DNA of 60,932 nucleotides from a virus. Where the stretch lies: positions 1-60,932 of IMG/VR virus record IMGVR_UViG_3300037293_000176; one strand, written 5' to 3'. Each line of letters begins with the position of its first letter. The stretch's first letter is position 1. The notes below the pieces were generated by a model. The model had not been told where the DNA came from, did not search any database, and saw only the letters and a list, made by a program, of their open reading frames with translations. Shown piece by piece: positions 38,418 to 50,500 of the stretch. Position numbers and translations under genes: made by a program.

Positions 38418-40727
38418 TTAACTGCATATCATGTAATCTGGAGGATTAATTGCTGTAATTGCAATATACTCTCTGTATTGTAGTTCACATTGTCCCTGTC
38501 CACAATCAACGTAGTCTGATGATAGGTTACTATATTGTACTGACGTGCTTCCTGCAGGAATAGTTAACACAACATAATCGGTACTCGGTGTTGAACAACC
38601 GGCTTCAGATATTTCAATCGTAATATCTACATCTTCATTAGTGATGGCTGACAATTGTAACGTTAAAGTACTATATGATGCATTTGTTGAATTTCCAAGA
38701 CATTCTCCTATGAAATTCGTTGTATCTAAACTTGCAGTAACACATGGGATTTCAATAGGGCCTCCTATTGCATTATATTCGAATTGACTTCCCGTGGGTG
38801 TGCCAACTGGAACTGTTATTGTTATATTTTTAGTAAGTGTTTTGTTTGAATTAGATAATGATTGGCTATTCACTGTAAATGTAGAACCAGGTGGAACAGT
38901 TGATCCTGACATATCAACATCACCTACACTGTAAAATCTGTATCCACTAGCGGCGTCTACTATTATGTTAAACGTATATCCAGTTTGAGAATCATATATT
39001 ATATTTTCATCCTGTACTGGTGTTAATGTTGAATTAGTTGGATTAGAATTTCTATGCAATATTAAATTAATATTTGGAACTGGCAGTAAAATACTAGATG
39101 TATCAACGCTTAATGGAATAATAGTCTGATCTTCAGGTTGAGAGCTAACATATATTGCCAAGTTCAACACACTAGGATACACACCGTTACCTAAAGTTTC
39201 AACGACATCTGAAATATAAGAAGGAAACCCTATTACAGGTACAGATGACCAGTAATATCCAGAAGGTGCATTAACAATAGCACTTATCTGGTATGATGAA
39301 CCCTGTTGGTTACTCGTAGAAGCTATATTCTGTGGATTAGGGCTTATGTTACCTGCTGAAGAATTAGTATCTGTCAATCTAAATGTTGTGTTGGAAATAG
39401 GAGCCTGTCCATCTCCAGCTGACATCCAGTATAAATCAACCTCATCTAAATATATAATCTGAGGAAGTCTTTTTATTTTATATATAGTACCGCCCTGTAC
39501 TATACTTATTAAATTATCATTAGTACCAATAGCTGAATTGACATTGTAAATTCCATTACTATATGTTTGATCCTCGTTAGCCACCATTGTAGTATCTGCA
39601 CCTCCTACTAAATGCACAAATGTGTTTGTGCTGAATGAATATCCTTGACTGTTTGGATCATTCGACATCGAATTATCTTCTATACTGTAACTAAATGAAT
39701 TTAAATCTGGAACAATGTGACTTTCCGTATCTCCGATCCATTGTTGTCCATTACATAGATACCATCCTTTATATTTACCAACACCTGAACCTGCTCTGAT
39801 TCGAATTGGAAGATCAGGAAAATGAGTGGTATCTATTACTTCATTATTTATAAATTTAGTATTATCACTAAAAATAGAAGGAAGTATTGAAATAATAGTA
39901 CCGAATGGAACTGTTCCGCCGAGCTCTTTAACACTTTTATATATTACGGTTCCTTCGGAATCAGCAGATACTGCTACCTTATCAGCCGATGCAGGATACT
40001 CTGTGGTTCCTTCTATAACTAATACGTTGTTAAATGTTACCTTTGAATTAAATATAGTATCTGTATTATATTCAGTAATATTTTGTCCTATTTTAAGTAA
40101 AATAGCACCATTTATATTAGATTTAAATATATGGTCTTCTGCATATAATATAAATGAAGTATTTTCTATATTTGCATCTTGAGATTTAAACTCCATAGTA
40201 AATTCATTCACAGAATTTAAACTATTAAGTTTCATTGTGAAATCAACCCAATGATCCGGAACATCATCACTTGTGAATCTTAAATTAGAGGAAAATTGAT
40301 TTTTTCTATTTATAATCCACTGATATGGAAGATTTCCATTTAAAAAATTAGGTGTTGAATCATATTGAACATCTCCTGGTAAAAAACCAACGCTTACTAT
40401 TGGTGGATATGTATTTTCAGGTGAATTATTAGGTCCATTATATATCGGAACTAAAGTGTCAGTAGTTGGCACCGTAGGATCTCCTTGTATATTTTTCCAA
40501 AATACTTTATTATTATCACCTGAAGGCCCTTGGGTTCCTTGAAATCCTCTATCTCCTTGAAATCCTCTTTTGCCAGTGACACCCTGTGGGCCAAGTTCAC
40601 CCTTAATTCCCCTTGGACCCTGAGGACCTCCTCCGTTTGCAACTAGTTGATCAAAATTATAATTAATTTTGTCTAGTTTAATATTGTCGGCGTCTGCATT
40701 ACTTACTTGCTTTAGATTTATTATCAT
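38418..40727 (-). CDS. Tail fibre with collagen-like stalk and tail-collar domain (copy 1)
   Basis: 769 residues. A short N-terminal attachment part ends INYNFDQLVANGGG. Then Gly-X-Y repeats (GPQGPRGIKGELGPQGVTGK and following RGFQGDRGFQGTQGPSG) form a collagen-like triple-helix stalk. A domain with GWYLCNGQQWIGD, then IVPDLNSFSYS resembles the phage tail-collar family. The C-terminal third carries repeated beta domains with several Cys (GNSTNASYSTLTLQLSAITN; PAGSTSVQYSNLSSDY), probably receptor-binding. A T4-late-like TATAAATA lies 11 bases before the ATG. Related to the next gene upstream. Confidence 0.75.
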   Translation of the reverse strand: MIINLKQVSNADADNIKLDKINYNFDQLVANGGGPQGPRGIKGELGPQGVTGKRGFQGDRGFQGTQGPSGDNNKVFWKNIQGDPTVPTTDTLVPIYNGPNNSPENTYPPIVSVGFLPGDVQYDSTPNFLNGNLPYQWIINRKNQFSSNLRFTSDDVPDHWVDFTMKLNSLNSVNEFTMEFKSQDANIENTSFILYAEDHIFKSNINGAILLKIGQNITEYNTDTIFNSKVTFNNVLVIEGTTEYPASADKVAVSADSEGTVIYKSVKELGGTVPFGTIISILPSIFSDNTKFINNEVIDTTHFPDLPIRIRAGSGVGKYKGWYLCNGQQWIGDTESHIVPDLNSFSYSIEDNSMSNDPNSQGYSFSTNTFVHLVGGADTTMVANEDQTYSNGIYNVNSAIGTNDNLISIVQGGTIYKIKRLPQIIYLDEVDLYWMSAGDGQAPISNTTFRLTDTNSSAGNISPNPQNIASTSNQQGSSYQISAIVNAPSGYYWSSVPVIGFPSYISDVVETLGNGVYPSVLNLAIYVSSQPEDQTIIPLSVDTSSILLPVPNINLILHRNSNPTNSTLTPVQDENIIYDSQTGYTFNIIVDAASGYRFYSVGDVDMSGSTVPPGSTFTVNSQSLSNSNKTLTKNITITVPVGTPTGSQFEYNAIGGPIEIPCVTASLDTTNFIGECLGNSTNASYSTLTLQLSAITNEDVDITIEISEAGCSTPSTDYVVLTIPAGSTSVQYSNLSSDYVDCGQGQCELQYREYIAITAINPPDYMICS

Positions 40728-40738
40728 TACATGTACTA

Positions 40739-40746
40739 TATTTATA
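40739..40746 (-). promoter_or_regulatory. T4-late-like promoter box
   Basis: TATAAATA on the minus strand, 11 bases upstream of the collagen-like fibre ATG (40727). It matches the T4 late consensus exactly, but in A/T-rich DNA this octamer can occur by chance. Confidence 0.45.
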
Positions 40747-40761
40747 TTCTATATATTAATA

Positions 40762-43035
40762 TTATTCCTGTGGGTTTTCTTGATTAGATACACATTCATT
40801 AGGAAAATTAATAGTACCATCGAATGCGTTAATTAACGCATTCTTGTTTTCGAAACTACCATTAATCATGTCATTTAAATAAATTCTTTTAAATGGATAA
40901 GCGCTTCCAGGTGCTGGTTGGCTAATTACGCTAACTAGTCCAGGTGTTTCATCTAATATCCTGGCATAATTTATAGGAACATATACTAATAATGAGTTAT
41001 CATGTACAAATACAAGATCAGCTATTATACTAGTATCGTACTCTACATATGATTCTCTAGACAATCTAAATGCACCACATGCCGACAGAGTATTAGTAAC
41101 ATTATTAAATCCAGTTACTTCATTTCCCACTGATATTGAAATAATAAAATTTTTAATAAAAATAACACCTTCAAACTGACTTCCGTTCCAATATCTTCTT
41201 TTTCCATTAGAAGTACTACGATACCATCCCCTTTCAGCATTTAATGAAGAATCATTATTATCACGCAAAACTGTGGCGTTTTCAAATAAAACAGTATCTA
41301 TAAAATAATTTAATCCAGGAAGAAAAGAATAATTACCATTAATTCCATCAACTCGAGTTGAATATCCTAAAGAAGTGGTTTCATATTGTTCAAAAACACA
41401 ATATACTTTATTTGAAAATGTAAGACTTCTAGGATTCCAAAATCGCACAGAGTAATCTGTTAAATCTATATAGTATCCAAGGGGTGCAAAGTTTGTTGTT
41501 CCGGCATTATATAGATATGTTTCTTGTAATGTTTCGTCAAACGTACTCCAAGTGTTTGGTTCTCCGTTCCATGTGTATTCAATAGATGAGCTTACTTCAC
41601 ATATTTCGCCCGAATCATTATTAAAACTATATCCCAACGATATATTATTAGTGACAGGCGGATCTGATACATTGTCAGACACTGACCATATTAAATTATC
41701 ATTTTCTAAATAAACAATATGAATCATTTTACTAATGTATGTATCTGTGTTTGTAATTCCATCTTGAAGTCCAAACATAAAGGTGTCATTTGCTGAAATA
41801 GTGTAATCATTACTTTGAAACACATTATCAAAAGAAATATTATATATTCCACGGAATGAATCACGGGCTAGTAATGATATATCGTATCCTGCTATAATAA
41901 TAGGAGTACCGTCTCCACCTAATACAATCTCATTCTGCTCTCCTCCATTCGAAGATATGCTATATTGAAAAGAATTTAAGTTTGGTGTTAAATATGAGTT
42001 AACGCCATTTTCTATTTCCCATGATAATCCATTGCACAAATACCATCCAGCATATTGTGTATTAGGAATTCCTCTTCCATACCTATTACGCAATACTGGT
42101 AATGGATTCCCACTCTGTGATATTACTTCATTAAGATAAAAATTAGATGAGTTAAACTCATTTTCTCTAATTGAAATAATAGATCCTATTGGAAAACTAC
42201 CAAACAGAGAGTTTTTATCTTTCCATGCAACGGTACCATTTGCATCGCTTGAAACTAATACATCTCCTTCAGTTGCGTTTACATTAAACTGAAACTCAGC
42301 GTTTGCCCTTGACAATTTATCAGGAAATCTACTTAATTCAGCAAAACTTTCACGAATAGTATTACCGATTACTATATTTAAATCACGTATACTATGGCTT
42401 AATGTGTTTAGAATATCAAGAGTATCTCCTACCGATTTAATTATAGTATTATTAGATATTATAATCTGCTTGAATCCGGCATCTGCTGTTACTATTTTTC
42501 CAATATGTAGTGTTTGACGTTCAATGTTGTCTATTACTTGAACATCCAATTTAAAGTCAGAAACTTTAGTTTCGCTCTGTAATCTTAAATTAATTTTTGA
42601 AGGACTTGAAGATGCAACATTACCAATTACAACATATTCTCTAGAAGATGCTGCGGTATTATATTCTGGATTGTTTATATCAAATCCAATCTTAAGCGTT
42701 ACTGGACTTATGTTTTGAATACTGTTTGCATTATATTTAGGTATTAAATAAGAAATTCCACTATTTGCTTCTAATCTATATGTCCATACATCCTCAGTTG
42801 AATATCCTTTAACCCCTTGATATCCATTAACTCCTTGATATCCATTAACTCCTTGCATTCCCATAGGGCCAGGATTACCGTCAGATCCTATTATACCACG
42901 AGGGCCTGCAACCCCTCCATTTGTCATTTGACTAAAATTATAATTAATCTTACTAATTTTATCAATTGACCACCATACGGCCTCATTTGGATTCAAGTCA
43001 CTTGCAAATAATTCTTTAATATTAATAGTAGCCAT
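40762..43035 (-). CDS. Tail fibre with collagen-like stalk and tail-collar domain (copy 2)
   Basis: 757 residues with the same design as the downstream fibre: an attachment part ending KISKINYNFSQMTNGG, Gly-X-Y stalk (GVAGPRGIIGSDGNPGPMGM, QGVNGYQGVNGYQGVKGYS), then AGWYLCNGLSWE with YLTPNLNSFQYS as the collar-like region. The C-terminal adhesive part is different from that of copy 1 (RGWYRSTSNGKRRYWNGSQF; NVTNTLSACGAFRLS). A pair of fibres sharing base and stalk but with different tips suggests duplication and divergence of receptor binding. Ends 34 bases before the other fibre's start. Confidence 0.75.
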   Translation of the reverse strand: MATINIKELFASDLNPNEAVWWSIDKISKINYNFSQMTNGGVAGPRGIIGSDGNPGPMGMQGVNGYQGVNGYQGVKGYSTEDVWTYRLEANSGISYLIPKYNANSIQNISPVTLKIGFDINNPEYNTAASSREYVVIGNVASSSPSKINLRLQSETKVSDFKLDVQVIDNIERQTLHIGKIVTADAGFKQIIISNNTIIKSVGDTLDILNTLSHSIRDLNIVIGNTIRESFAELSRFPDKLSRANAEFQFNVNATEGDVLVSSDANGTVAWKDKNSLFGSFPIGSIISIRENEFNSSNFYLNEVISQSGNPLPVLRNRYGRGIPNTQYAGWYLCNGLSWEIENGVNSYLTPNLNSFQYSISSNGGEQNEIVLGGDGTPIIIAGYDISLLARDSFRGIYNISFDNVFQSNDYTISANDTFMFGLQDGITNTDTYISKMIHIVYLENDNLIWSVSDNVSDPPVTNNISLGYSFNNDSGEICEVSSSIEYTWNGEPNTWSTFDETLQETYLYNAGTTNFAPLGYYIDLTDYSVRFWNPRSLTFSNKVYCVFEQYETTSLGYSTRVDGINGNYSFLPGLNYFIDTVLFENATVLRDNNDSSLNAERGWYRSTSNGKRRYWNGSQFEGVIFIKNFIISISVGNEVTGFNNVTNTLSACGAFRLSRESYVEYDTSIIADLVFVHDNSLLVYVPINYARILDETPGLVSVISQPAPGSAYPFKRIYLNDMINGSFENKNALINAFDGTINFPNECVSNQENPQE

Positions 43036-43038
43036 TAA

Positions 43039-46000
43039 TTATGATTGTATTTTAACATGGATTTTAAAATTATATGAGTATCCAATTATTTTATTATATA
43101 TTAATCTAAAACTTAAACCGTCCTTCTGATAACTTAAAATGTTAAAATTAGTTAGTTGAACAAATCCGTTTTTATTTAAATCATCAATGCTATCGACCGA
43201 TACGAATGATGTTGATAAATCCTTTCCCTTAATTCCATAAATATCTATTAAATCTATGATAAAACGTGGAATTATGTTTCCATTAGTATATACCTTTAAA
43301 TCGTTATCTAATGTAGTTTCATTACCATACGATAATGAAGGCACAACATACTTTCCAAAACTCTCTTGAATTCCATCTTCTATTAATTCCTGCAAAATAG
43401 CAAAAGGCAAATAAACGTCCATTAACACTTGTGTATTATCTTCATACCAATGAATTGAATTTGTATTTAGACTATTTAATCTAATGTTATCAAGCGTCTC
43501 AATTGTATTTTCCTTTTTATTAGTATATCGAGTAATATCATATGATTCTTTAACTTTCATAATAGTTGAAGCCATAAAGTTCTTTTTTTCTATTGGACTT
43601 AGAGTTCCGCTTACTAATTTTATAAATCCACCTGGCATCGCTTTTGTAAAAAAATTACTTGAATACTTAGATTTAAAAAGGTTAAGCTTCTTTTTATCAA
43701 TTGCTATTTCTCCAATTAAAGGATATATTGGCAACTTATCAGAAGTACGCGACAATTTTAATATGTTTTTAGAATTTTCATCATTCACCTTGTGATAAAA
43801 ATAGTTATTTATAAATCCATAATCTTCTCTATTGTTTTTATATGAATCAAACGCTATTCCAAGATCATTGAATTTTTTATATATTAATATATTTCTTTCG
43901 GTTGAGTTAATATTAACTTTATTAAAAGAATATCCATCCCCAAATGTAATTACACTATTAAATAAAGGATCATATTCACCGTTCATTCTTCGTAATATGG
44001 TAAGATATCCTCCATCCTTTCTATCTGATATTATGCTTCCAATTTCACCGGAGAATAATTGATACGCCCTTGGTTTATCAGGGTCTCTCGTGGCATTAAC
44101 AATTGAAGGTTTAATTATATTAACACCGGATTCTATCGACAACGAGTATGCGTTGTTAATTATATTACCATTTTCTTCTATCGTAATATACTCTATGTTT
44201 TTAAATTTATTAAACTTGTTAGCAAATTTATATGCATTAATTTCATTTAATAGAACATTAAATCCATTTTTTCCTCCTCTATAATATTTAAAATTAGTAA
44301 GAGGAATTAGCTGAATATCTTCTACATTCATTCTCACACCTTCAGCCTTTCCCGTTTCTGTATTAAATTTCCATGGAATACCAGCTATTGTTATTTGAGT
44401 ATCATCAATTACATTTATCACCTTTACTGCATAAGTATCCCCTTCTGCTTCGAAATAAATCCAAGAAAAATCTCCATTCTCGTCTACTGTTATGTATTTT
44501 GTAAATTCAGCAGGGTATGGTGTAATTTCGGAAGATCTAATTACGGTATGTCGGTTAGGATAACTATTACTAAATTCGGCGTGATTTAGTGAAAAATCAA
44601 TCCAAAATGGAATTTCGACGTCTATAATTTCTTCCTCTAGCTTGATATCATTTAATGTATATAATAAATGTCTATCAATATCCGATACATCATTATCTAC
44701 TACATTTACTGTTATATAAATACATATAAACTCAAACTTTTCATTTTTAATAGACTTAATGTTTACAGAATTATTAGTGATAATGTTGTCATCAATATCT
44801 CTGTCTTTATAATATGATAACACAACACCAAACTTATAATTATTAATATTTGAATCATTTATGAACTCTGTTGGAAATTCACTTACATTTTCTTTTCTTT
44901 TTAAATATTCATATCTAAGCCCTCTAAATACGGTAGAAGAATTCTTTTCTAAATTTCCTATATTAAATTTGCTCCATAGTTTTTTTGCAGTATTGTCATA
45001 CCATGTTTGATTAGCTGAATTATAATATCCATTCCAATTAAAATGACTTTTAAAATAATCGAAATCTGTGCTTTTTAATTTTTCAATAGTCAATCCTCCA
45101 TCATCGGCGAAGTCAACATAATTATTAAAATCAAACCCATTTTCTATTGAATTATTTCGCAGACTACTAGGTATTTTATTAATTAAAAAATGCTCCATAT
45201 TCATGAATTCAACATTTCTATTTGAATCTATTTCAATATTAGGCGATAAATTGTCTTCACCAAACGCTTCATATGCGTTCAATATATATGGCAAGTTTCT
45301 TGCGTTTAATGCGTCTTTTAATTTAAACTTATTAATAGTTGGAACTATTCTACTTCTTAAAGAAGTCTCCTTCAAACTATTTTCTCGTAGTCTATCGTAT
45401 TCATTATTTACTGAATTTTCTAAAATTATTTCATCCGTGATTAATTCATTTCCTAAAACAGAGTTTAGTCCAGCATATGTTGTTTGTTTTTCATTAGGAT
45501 GTGAATAAACATCTAAGGATAAATCACCTAGATCTGAATTACGTGTAGAATAAAAATCAAAATCAAAGTCTTTAAAGTCATATGCTGCAAAACTTCCATG
45601 TGAAGTTTTATAGACATCATATATTTCAAAAACGTTATCATTTGAAACAGAAACAGCAGAATTTAAAATAATTCTATAAAAATCTCTAATGATAGGATCT
45701 TTTTCAATTTCAATAATCTGTATATAATTATCTTTATTTTTTTGCTTTACCCATTCTCCGACATTTACATTTCCGATTTCACTTGATTTCACTAGGATGG
45801 ATTGACCTTCTATAGAACCACCTACCATTGAGTAAATATCCCACTCACTAAATAAAGTATCATGAGAAATTGAATCTATTAACCCAATACTATTTAATTC
45901 ACCTCCTGTAACTTCAATAAAATCAACTAAATTGGAATTATATACTCCCAATGCATTTTGCATTCTATTATTACCTGCGGCATAATCCTCTATTGTAATA

Positions 46001-47457
46001 GAAGGCCCCGACACATAAACATTATATGTTATAATTTCTCCATTCTTAATTGCTTGCGCAATTGCGATTGCAATTTGCTGAAAACTTCCTACACTAGAGA
46101 ATTTATTTTTAATTGCTCTCCCTGCTGGAATTGCCGAACTAGCTATTATTAAATAATCACCTAAATTGTAATCAGATATTTTTATTTCGTTTTTATCTCC
46201 TATAAAAATTTTATCGTTATCGCTAGGGGTATCTATGACTGTTAGTTTGTAAAATCCTCTTGGATTTGGAATAATAGATTCTGATGTAATTTTTTTGCCG
46301 TTTCTAGAAAATCCATTAAACAGTGATTCTTTACTTTTATTTAACTCGACTAACATTCTATAATTCGGAATTGACTTACTTCCGTTTAAGTTATAATATT
46401 GGCCTTCTTTATCTTTAATATATCTTAAAAAAGGTATATTAAAATCATTTCCTGATGGAATCATATCGAATGGAACTAACGATGTATCATTTAAATCGTA
46501 TAATGTTGCATAGCTATTATCTTTAATAAATACTTCTCCTTTATTTGTTACATTATCTATCATGAACGTTCCTTCATCAATATCGTCTGCATATATTCCA
46601 AAATATCTGTATATCTTATAATCGTCAGCGACATTATCATCAAATAAGAACTCTAAATTTATTATATTAGCAGAAATTAAACCATTTCTTTCAAAACCAT
46701 TCGTTATAATTTCATTACTAAATATCTCAGGATAGTCTACTTGTGTGTAATATTTATCAAGCTGTTCACTTTTGGTGGCAAAACCTCCGTTAACAATGTC
46801 TATTCCATTAAAAGAAGACATCGAACCCTCGCCAAAGTTAATACTAATCGAAGATTTAGGAAAGAGTTTTTCGTTAACGTGATTATTTAAATACTCACCT
46901 ATTTTTGAAGAATTTCCCAGATCAAATGTTTTAACAATTGATGCCTTTTTTAAAAGTTCTAAAATTCTAGAATTTTGACCTACTGTATTTTCTTCGTAGT
47001 TTGAATTATAATCAACATCCTCTACTCTGTATATTACGAACTTACTAGGCACTTTTTTCTCTAACCATATTGGAGCAAATATTTTGTATTGTTCGTCATA
47101 TAGTTTAGTAGAATTAAAGGCTGCGCCATAATTATATTGATCCTCATACTGAAATTCATAACTTGAATAAACAGCATTGTCGTCAAATAATCTAAGAGTT
47201 TGGTATATTGAAGTAGTGGCTAAGTCTCTAAAGAATTTAGAGATATCATACGAATATTTACCAAATGAAGAAACTTCGAACTTTTGATACTCTATGCTTG
47301 AAAGTTCCTTGTTCGCTTTAAATGCACTTAAGTACAAATCACCAATAGAGTTAACAAGTAACTTTACATTACTTGTTAACTTTGGATTAGTTCTTAATAT
47401 AGCAAAGGATTTGCTATCTACTGAATTGTTTTCAATATTTGTATTTATAGTAGACAT
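43039..47457 (-). CDS. Very large virion protein, probably baseplate- or tail-associated
   Basis: 1472 residues, mixed alpha/beta, Asn-rich. No known domain recognised. Features include an N-terminal beta region (SFAILRTNPKLTSNVKLLVN), many repeated strand-turn stretches, YYRGGKNGFNVLLNEINAYK, and a tail LSYQKDGLSFRLIYNKIIGY. It overlaps no gene but is packed 3 bases from the fibre gene. It lies in the block gp25-gp6-gp7-like-...-fibres, so a peripheral baseplate or fibre-base protein analogous in position to T4 gp8-gp12 is plausible. Position is the only evidence for role. Confidence 0.55.
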   Translation of the reverse strand: MSTINTNIENNSVDSKSFAILRTNPKLTSNVKLLVNSIGDLYLSAFKANKELSSIEYQKFEVSSFGKYSYDISKFFRDLATTSIYQTLRLFDDNAVYSSYEFQYEDQYNYGAAFNSTKLYDEQYKIFAPIWLEKKVPSKFVIYRVEDVDYNSNYEENTVGQNSRILELLKKASIVKTFDLGNSSKIGEYLNNHVNEKLFPKSSISINFGEGSMSSFNGIDIVNGGFATKSEQLDKYYTQVDYPEIFSNEIITNGFERNGLISANIINLEFLFDDNVADDYKIYRYFGIYADDIDEGTFMIDNVTNKGEVFIKDNSYATLYDLNDTSLVPFDMIPSGNDFNIPFLRYIKDKEGQYYNLNGSKSIPNYRMLVELNKSKESLFNGFSRNGKKITSESIIPNPRGFYKLTVIDTPSDNDKIFIGDKNEIKISDYNLGDYLIIASSAIPAGRAIKNKFSSVGSFQQIAIAIAQAIKNGEIITYNVYVSGPSITIEDYAAGNNRMQNALGVYNSNLVDFIEVTGGELNSIGLIDSISHDTLFSEWDIYSMVGGSIEGQSILVKSSEIGNVNVGEWVKQKNKDNYIQIIEIEKDPIIRDFYRIILNSAVSVSNDNVFEIYDVYKTSHGSFAAYDFKDFDFDFYSTRNSDLGDLSLDVYSHPNEKQTTYAGLNSVLGNELITDEIILENSVNNEYDRLRENSLKETSLRSRIVPTINKFKLKDALNARNLPYILNAYEAFGEDNLSPNIEIDSNRNVEFMNMEHFLINKIPSSLRNNSIENGFDFNNYVDFADDGGLTIEKLKSTDFDYFKSHFNWNGYYNSANQTWYDNTAKKLWSKFNIGNLEKNSSTVFRGLRYEYLKRKENVSEFPTEFINDSNINNYKFGVVLSYYKDRDIDDNIITNNSVNIKSIKNEKFEFICIYITVNVVDNDVSDIDRHLLYTLNDIKLEEEIIDVEIPFWIDFSLNHAEFSNSYPNRHTVIRSSEITPYPAEFTKYITVDENGDFSWIYFEAEGDTYAVKVINVIDDTQITIAGIPWKFNTETGKAEGVRMNVEDIQLIPLTNFKYYRGGKNGFNVLLNEINAYKFANKFNKFKNIEYITIEENGNIINNAYSLSIESGVNIIKPSIVNATRDPDKPRAYQLFSGEIGSIISDRKDGGYLTILRRMNGEYDPLFNSVITFGDGYSFNKVNINSTERNILIYKKFNDLGIAFDSYKNNREDYGFINNYFYHKVNDENSKNILKLSRTSDKLPIYPLIGEIAIDKKKLNLFKSKYSSNFFTKAMPGGFIKLVSGTLSPIEKKNFMASTIMKVKESYDITRYTNKKENTIETLDNIRLNSLNTNSIHWYEDNTQVLMDVYLPFAILQELIEDGIQESFGKYVVPSLSYGNETTLDNDLKVYTNGNIIPRFIIDLIDIYGIKGKDLSTSFVSVDSIDDLNKNGFVQLTNFNILSYQKDGLSFRLIYNKIIGYSYNFKIHVKIQS

Positions 47458-47525
47458 GTATGATACTCTTTTATTTAGATTATATATCCTAATTATAAGA
47501 ATATCTAATCAAAAAATATCTTATA

Positions 47526-50500
47526 TTATTGTATTTCTGGATATGCGAAATTTGTAGTATTATCAGTCAAGTACTTTCTTCTTCCTGAATTAGTAGAAGA
47601 CGAACTATTATCAAAATTTGTATTATAATTAGATAACATAGAACTCGTTATATTGTTTATATTTTTACCCTGTGTTGTATATTTAGAATAAACTTCAATA
47701 TCAAATTGAAAGCTATTTCCTCCGAAATCTAAGATATCTATACCTATTTTTTTAGAGTATGTTAGATTTGTAAAAATAGAAGATATGACTCCAGCAATTC
47801 TACCAGTTCCATTATCTCCAGCTCCATAATAATCTGTCATTCTGTATTGAAAAATCAAATCAACAACAACAGAATTAGCCTTTCCACCTGGTATTATTTT
47901 TTTACCTCTCTTATTATCCGCATCAACTATTAGTGAATCTACATTAAGAGGAGAAACATATAGAAAAGATCCACATGACTTTCCACCTAATAGATATTGA
48001 TCATCTGGCGAAAATCCAGTAATAGCAGTCGATCTAAGTCCTAATGTATTTAAATTATTCTTTGTCTCTATTATTCTTAATGGTGTTTGTTTTTTACCAT
48101 TAGCATCTGTTGATTTTAGAGGAGCTGTTTTTGGCATTCCTACCATTCCATTGCTAATAATACTAATCGCAGATATGGTACCATTTAGTAATAATGGATG
48201 ATTGATATGCATAAATATACCGTTGCTATATATCGCATTGGTTACATTAAAAACTGAAGTTCTTTTTGCTAATTGATCTCCATCAAAATCTCCAGTCCAT
48301 ATAAAATCATCAGGACTTACAGTGCTTGGCCATGGCGTAATAGTTGAGCTGTTAAAATTAGTAATCTTAGAAACTCCACTGATGGTTGGAACTGTATTAT
48401 AATTAAATGAAAGTCCATACTCGTACGAATCATATCCATATCCATATCCTTCGCCAGAAGAATCCGGATTAATGTCTCCATTATCACCTTCATTGATTAC
48501 ATAAAGGTTTTCATCATTTGCTAGGTTTTTAAATCTAGAATAAATAAATTGTCCCTTTAATTGAGTAGATTGACTTGGCCCAATATTAAAATATGTTTTA
48601 TCATAAGCAGACCCTGCTATATTTGGAACGTTCTGATACATTACAGGAACTAAATCGTATTTAGCTTCTCCAGTATAATATGAATCGTTACTATATGATT
48701 CTTCGGGAGTTCCTTCCCCTAGTCCAAATATCACATTACTAGAAGATACTGGCAATGCTTTAGAAGTATCTCCAATTATTCTAGCAATTAATTCAAGATT
48801 AGTTGCCTTTGTATTTGAAAGTTCTATTTTAAAATTCTTTGAGACAATAAATCCCTTTCCGCCTGTTGTAGGAATTTCATTTACATAATATCCAGCAAAC
48901 AATTGAACCGTCGTGTTATTTGTAACCTGTGTTACATTACCTGATTCGTCAATAATTCTTACTAATAATTCGCCAAGTGTTCCCTCTATCACTGCACGTA
49001 AACTCAGCACTTCATTTTGAAGCTCTAATAGTTTTTCGTATACCGATATTGGATTTTGTTGTGATGTTAAAAAGCCAGAAGCAACTGAATTAGCACTATG
49101 CGCATATGTCTTATCATCTACTTTAAATGATTCAGAAACGTGTGAATATACTCCAATAGAATCCAAATCCTGTTGAATTTGAACCCGCAATGCATCCATT
49201 TCGTTAGTCTTAATAACTGACGCCATTTCGTCAGTGTTAACTTCTCCTTGTGGAAATTCAAATTTATAAATTTCTGACCAAGATGATTCAATTGGATTTG
49301 CAGGAAATCCTGCCTCAGAAACCGACTTAATCATAAATTCAACAACTTCTCCCGGATTAATTGAAACATCAATCGAGTTAAAGTTTACTGCGTCAGCATC
49401 CTCTTCACTTTCTATAATCCAAGAATAAATTCCCAAACTATTTAATTTTCTTTTTCTAACTGGACCTAATACTTCTACCCAATTCGAAAAGGCAGCTGTT
49501 TTTTCAGTAGAATTAGTTTCATCTTTAAATTTAATCTGATCGATTATCGCAGTCTTACCTGACGTAGATGCATATCTATATCTAATCCTAAATTGTACAA
49601 CTTCTTGTGAAACTTCATTTCCTATTTTCTTAGGCTCTGGTATTGACCAGAAACCCCTCATCCTATATTTAGGTGATACTGTCTGTAAGTCAGCAGATTC
49701 TGCTGAAGATTTAATTTCAGTAATTATAGAAGAAAATAGCTTAGACTCAGTTTCCTTTTGTAACACTAAAGAACTAAGTTCGTTTGTGTTAACATCCTTT
49801 TCCGCAGATGAATTAAACTTCTTTGTGTTAATTAAAGATTTTTTTTGTTTAATAGATTCGTCTAATCTTTTTAAAGATTGTTCCGTTGAAATTTTATCTG
49901 ATTTCAACTGCTTAATTTTATCAGTATTTGAGTTATCAGTAAGGTGCTTATTAACTTGAACTACTTTAAAATTTGAAGTAGTAATAACCGGAGGATTAGG
50001 TACGATTCCAACAGATGAAGGTGGAATGTAATCTACCTTTAATGATTTGATAAATTGACCAAAATCAGAAACTTCATTTTTATAATATGCAGCAAGTGTC
50101 ATACTATTTCCTGTAGAATTTACTATCTCTAATTCATTTGAATAGAAAGAAACACCAGGTGAAAAGTATTCTGCTGGAATTTTTGAAGTAGGATCGATTG
50201 GCTTAACAAAAATTATTTGTCTTTCATTAAATCCTACCTTTATTTCTATATTAAGATTTGTATCTACATCCTTATATATTCCTAGCTGATTAGCACCTAC
50301 TTTAATAGATTCAAACCCTTCTAATAATAAAAGTTCTAATTGTGAAGTTGCACTGTCAATAGAAATAACTTGATATCTTGTTCTGTATTTTCCGGAATTA
50401 ACAATTAATGAATCATTTATCTTTAATGTCTCCGTGTCCTTTAACAATTTATCAGTATCAGTATATGATAGCTTATTAACCGTAAATAATTTAACAGTTT

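Noticed and set aside
43039-47457. Tail sheath protein
   Set aside because: Size and sequence do not show the sheath pattern; no sheath gene identified in this window.
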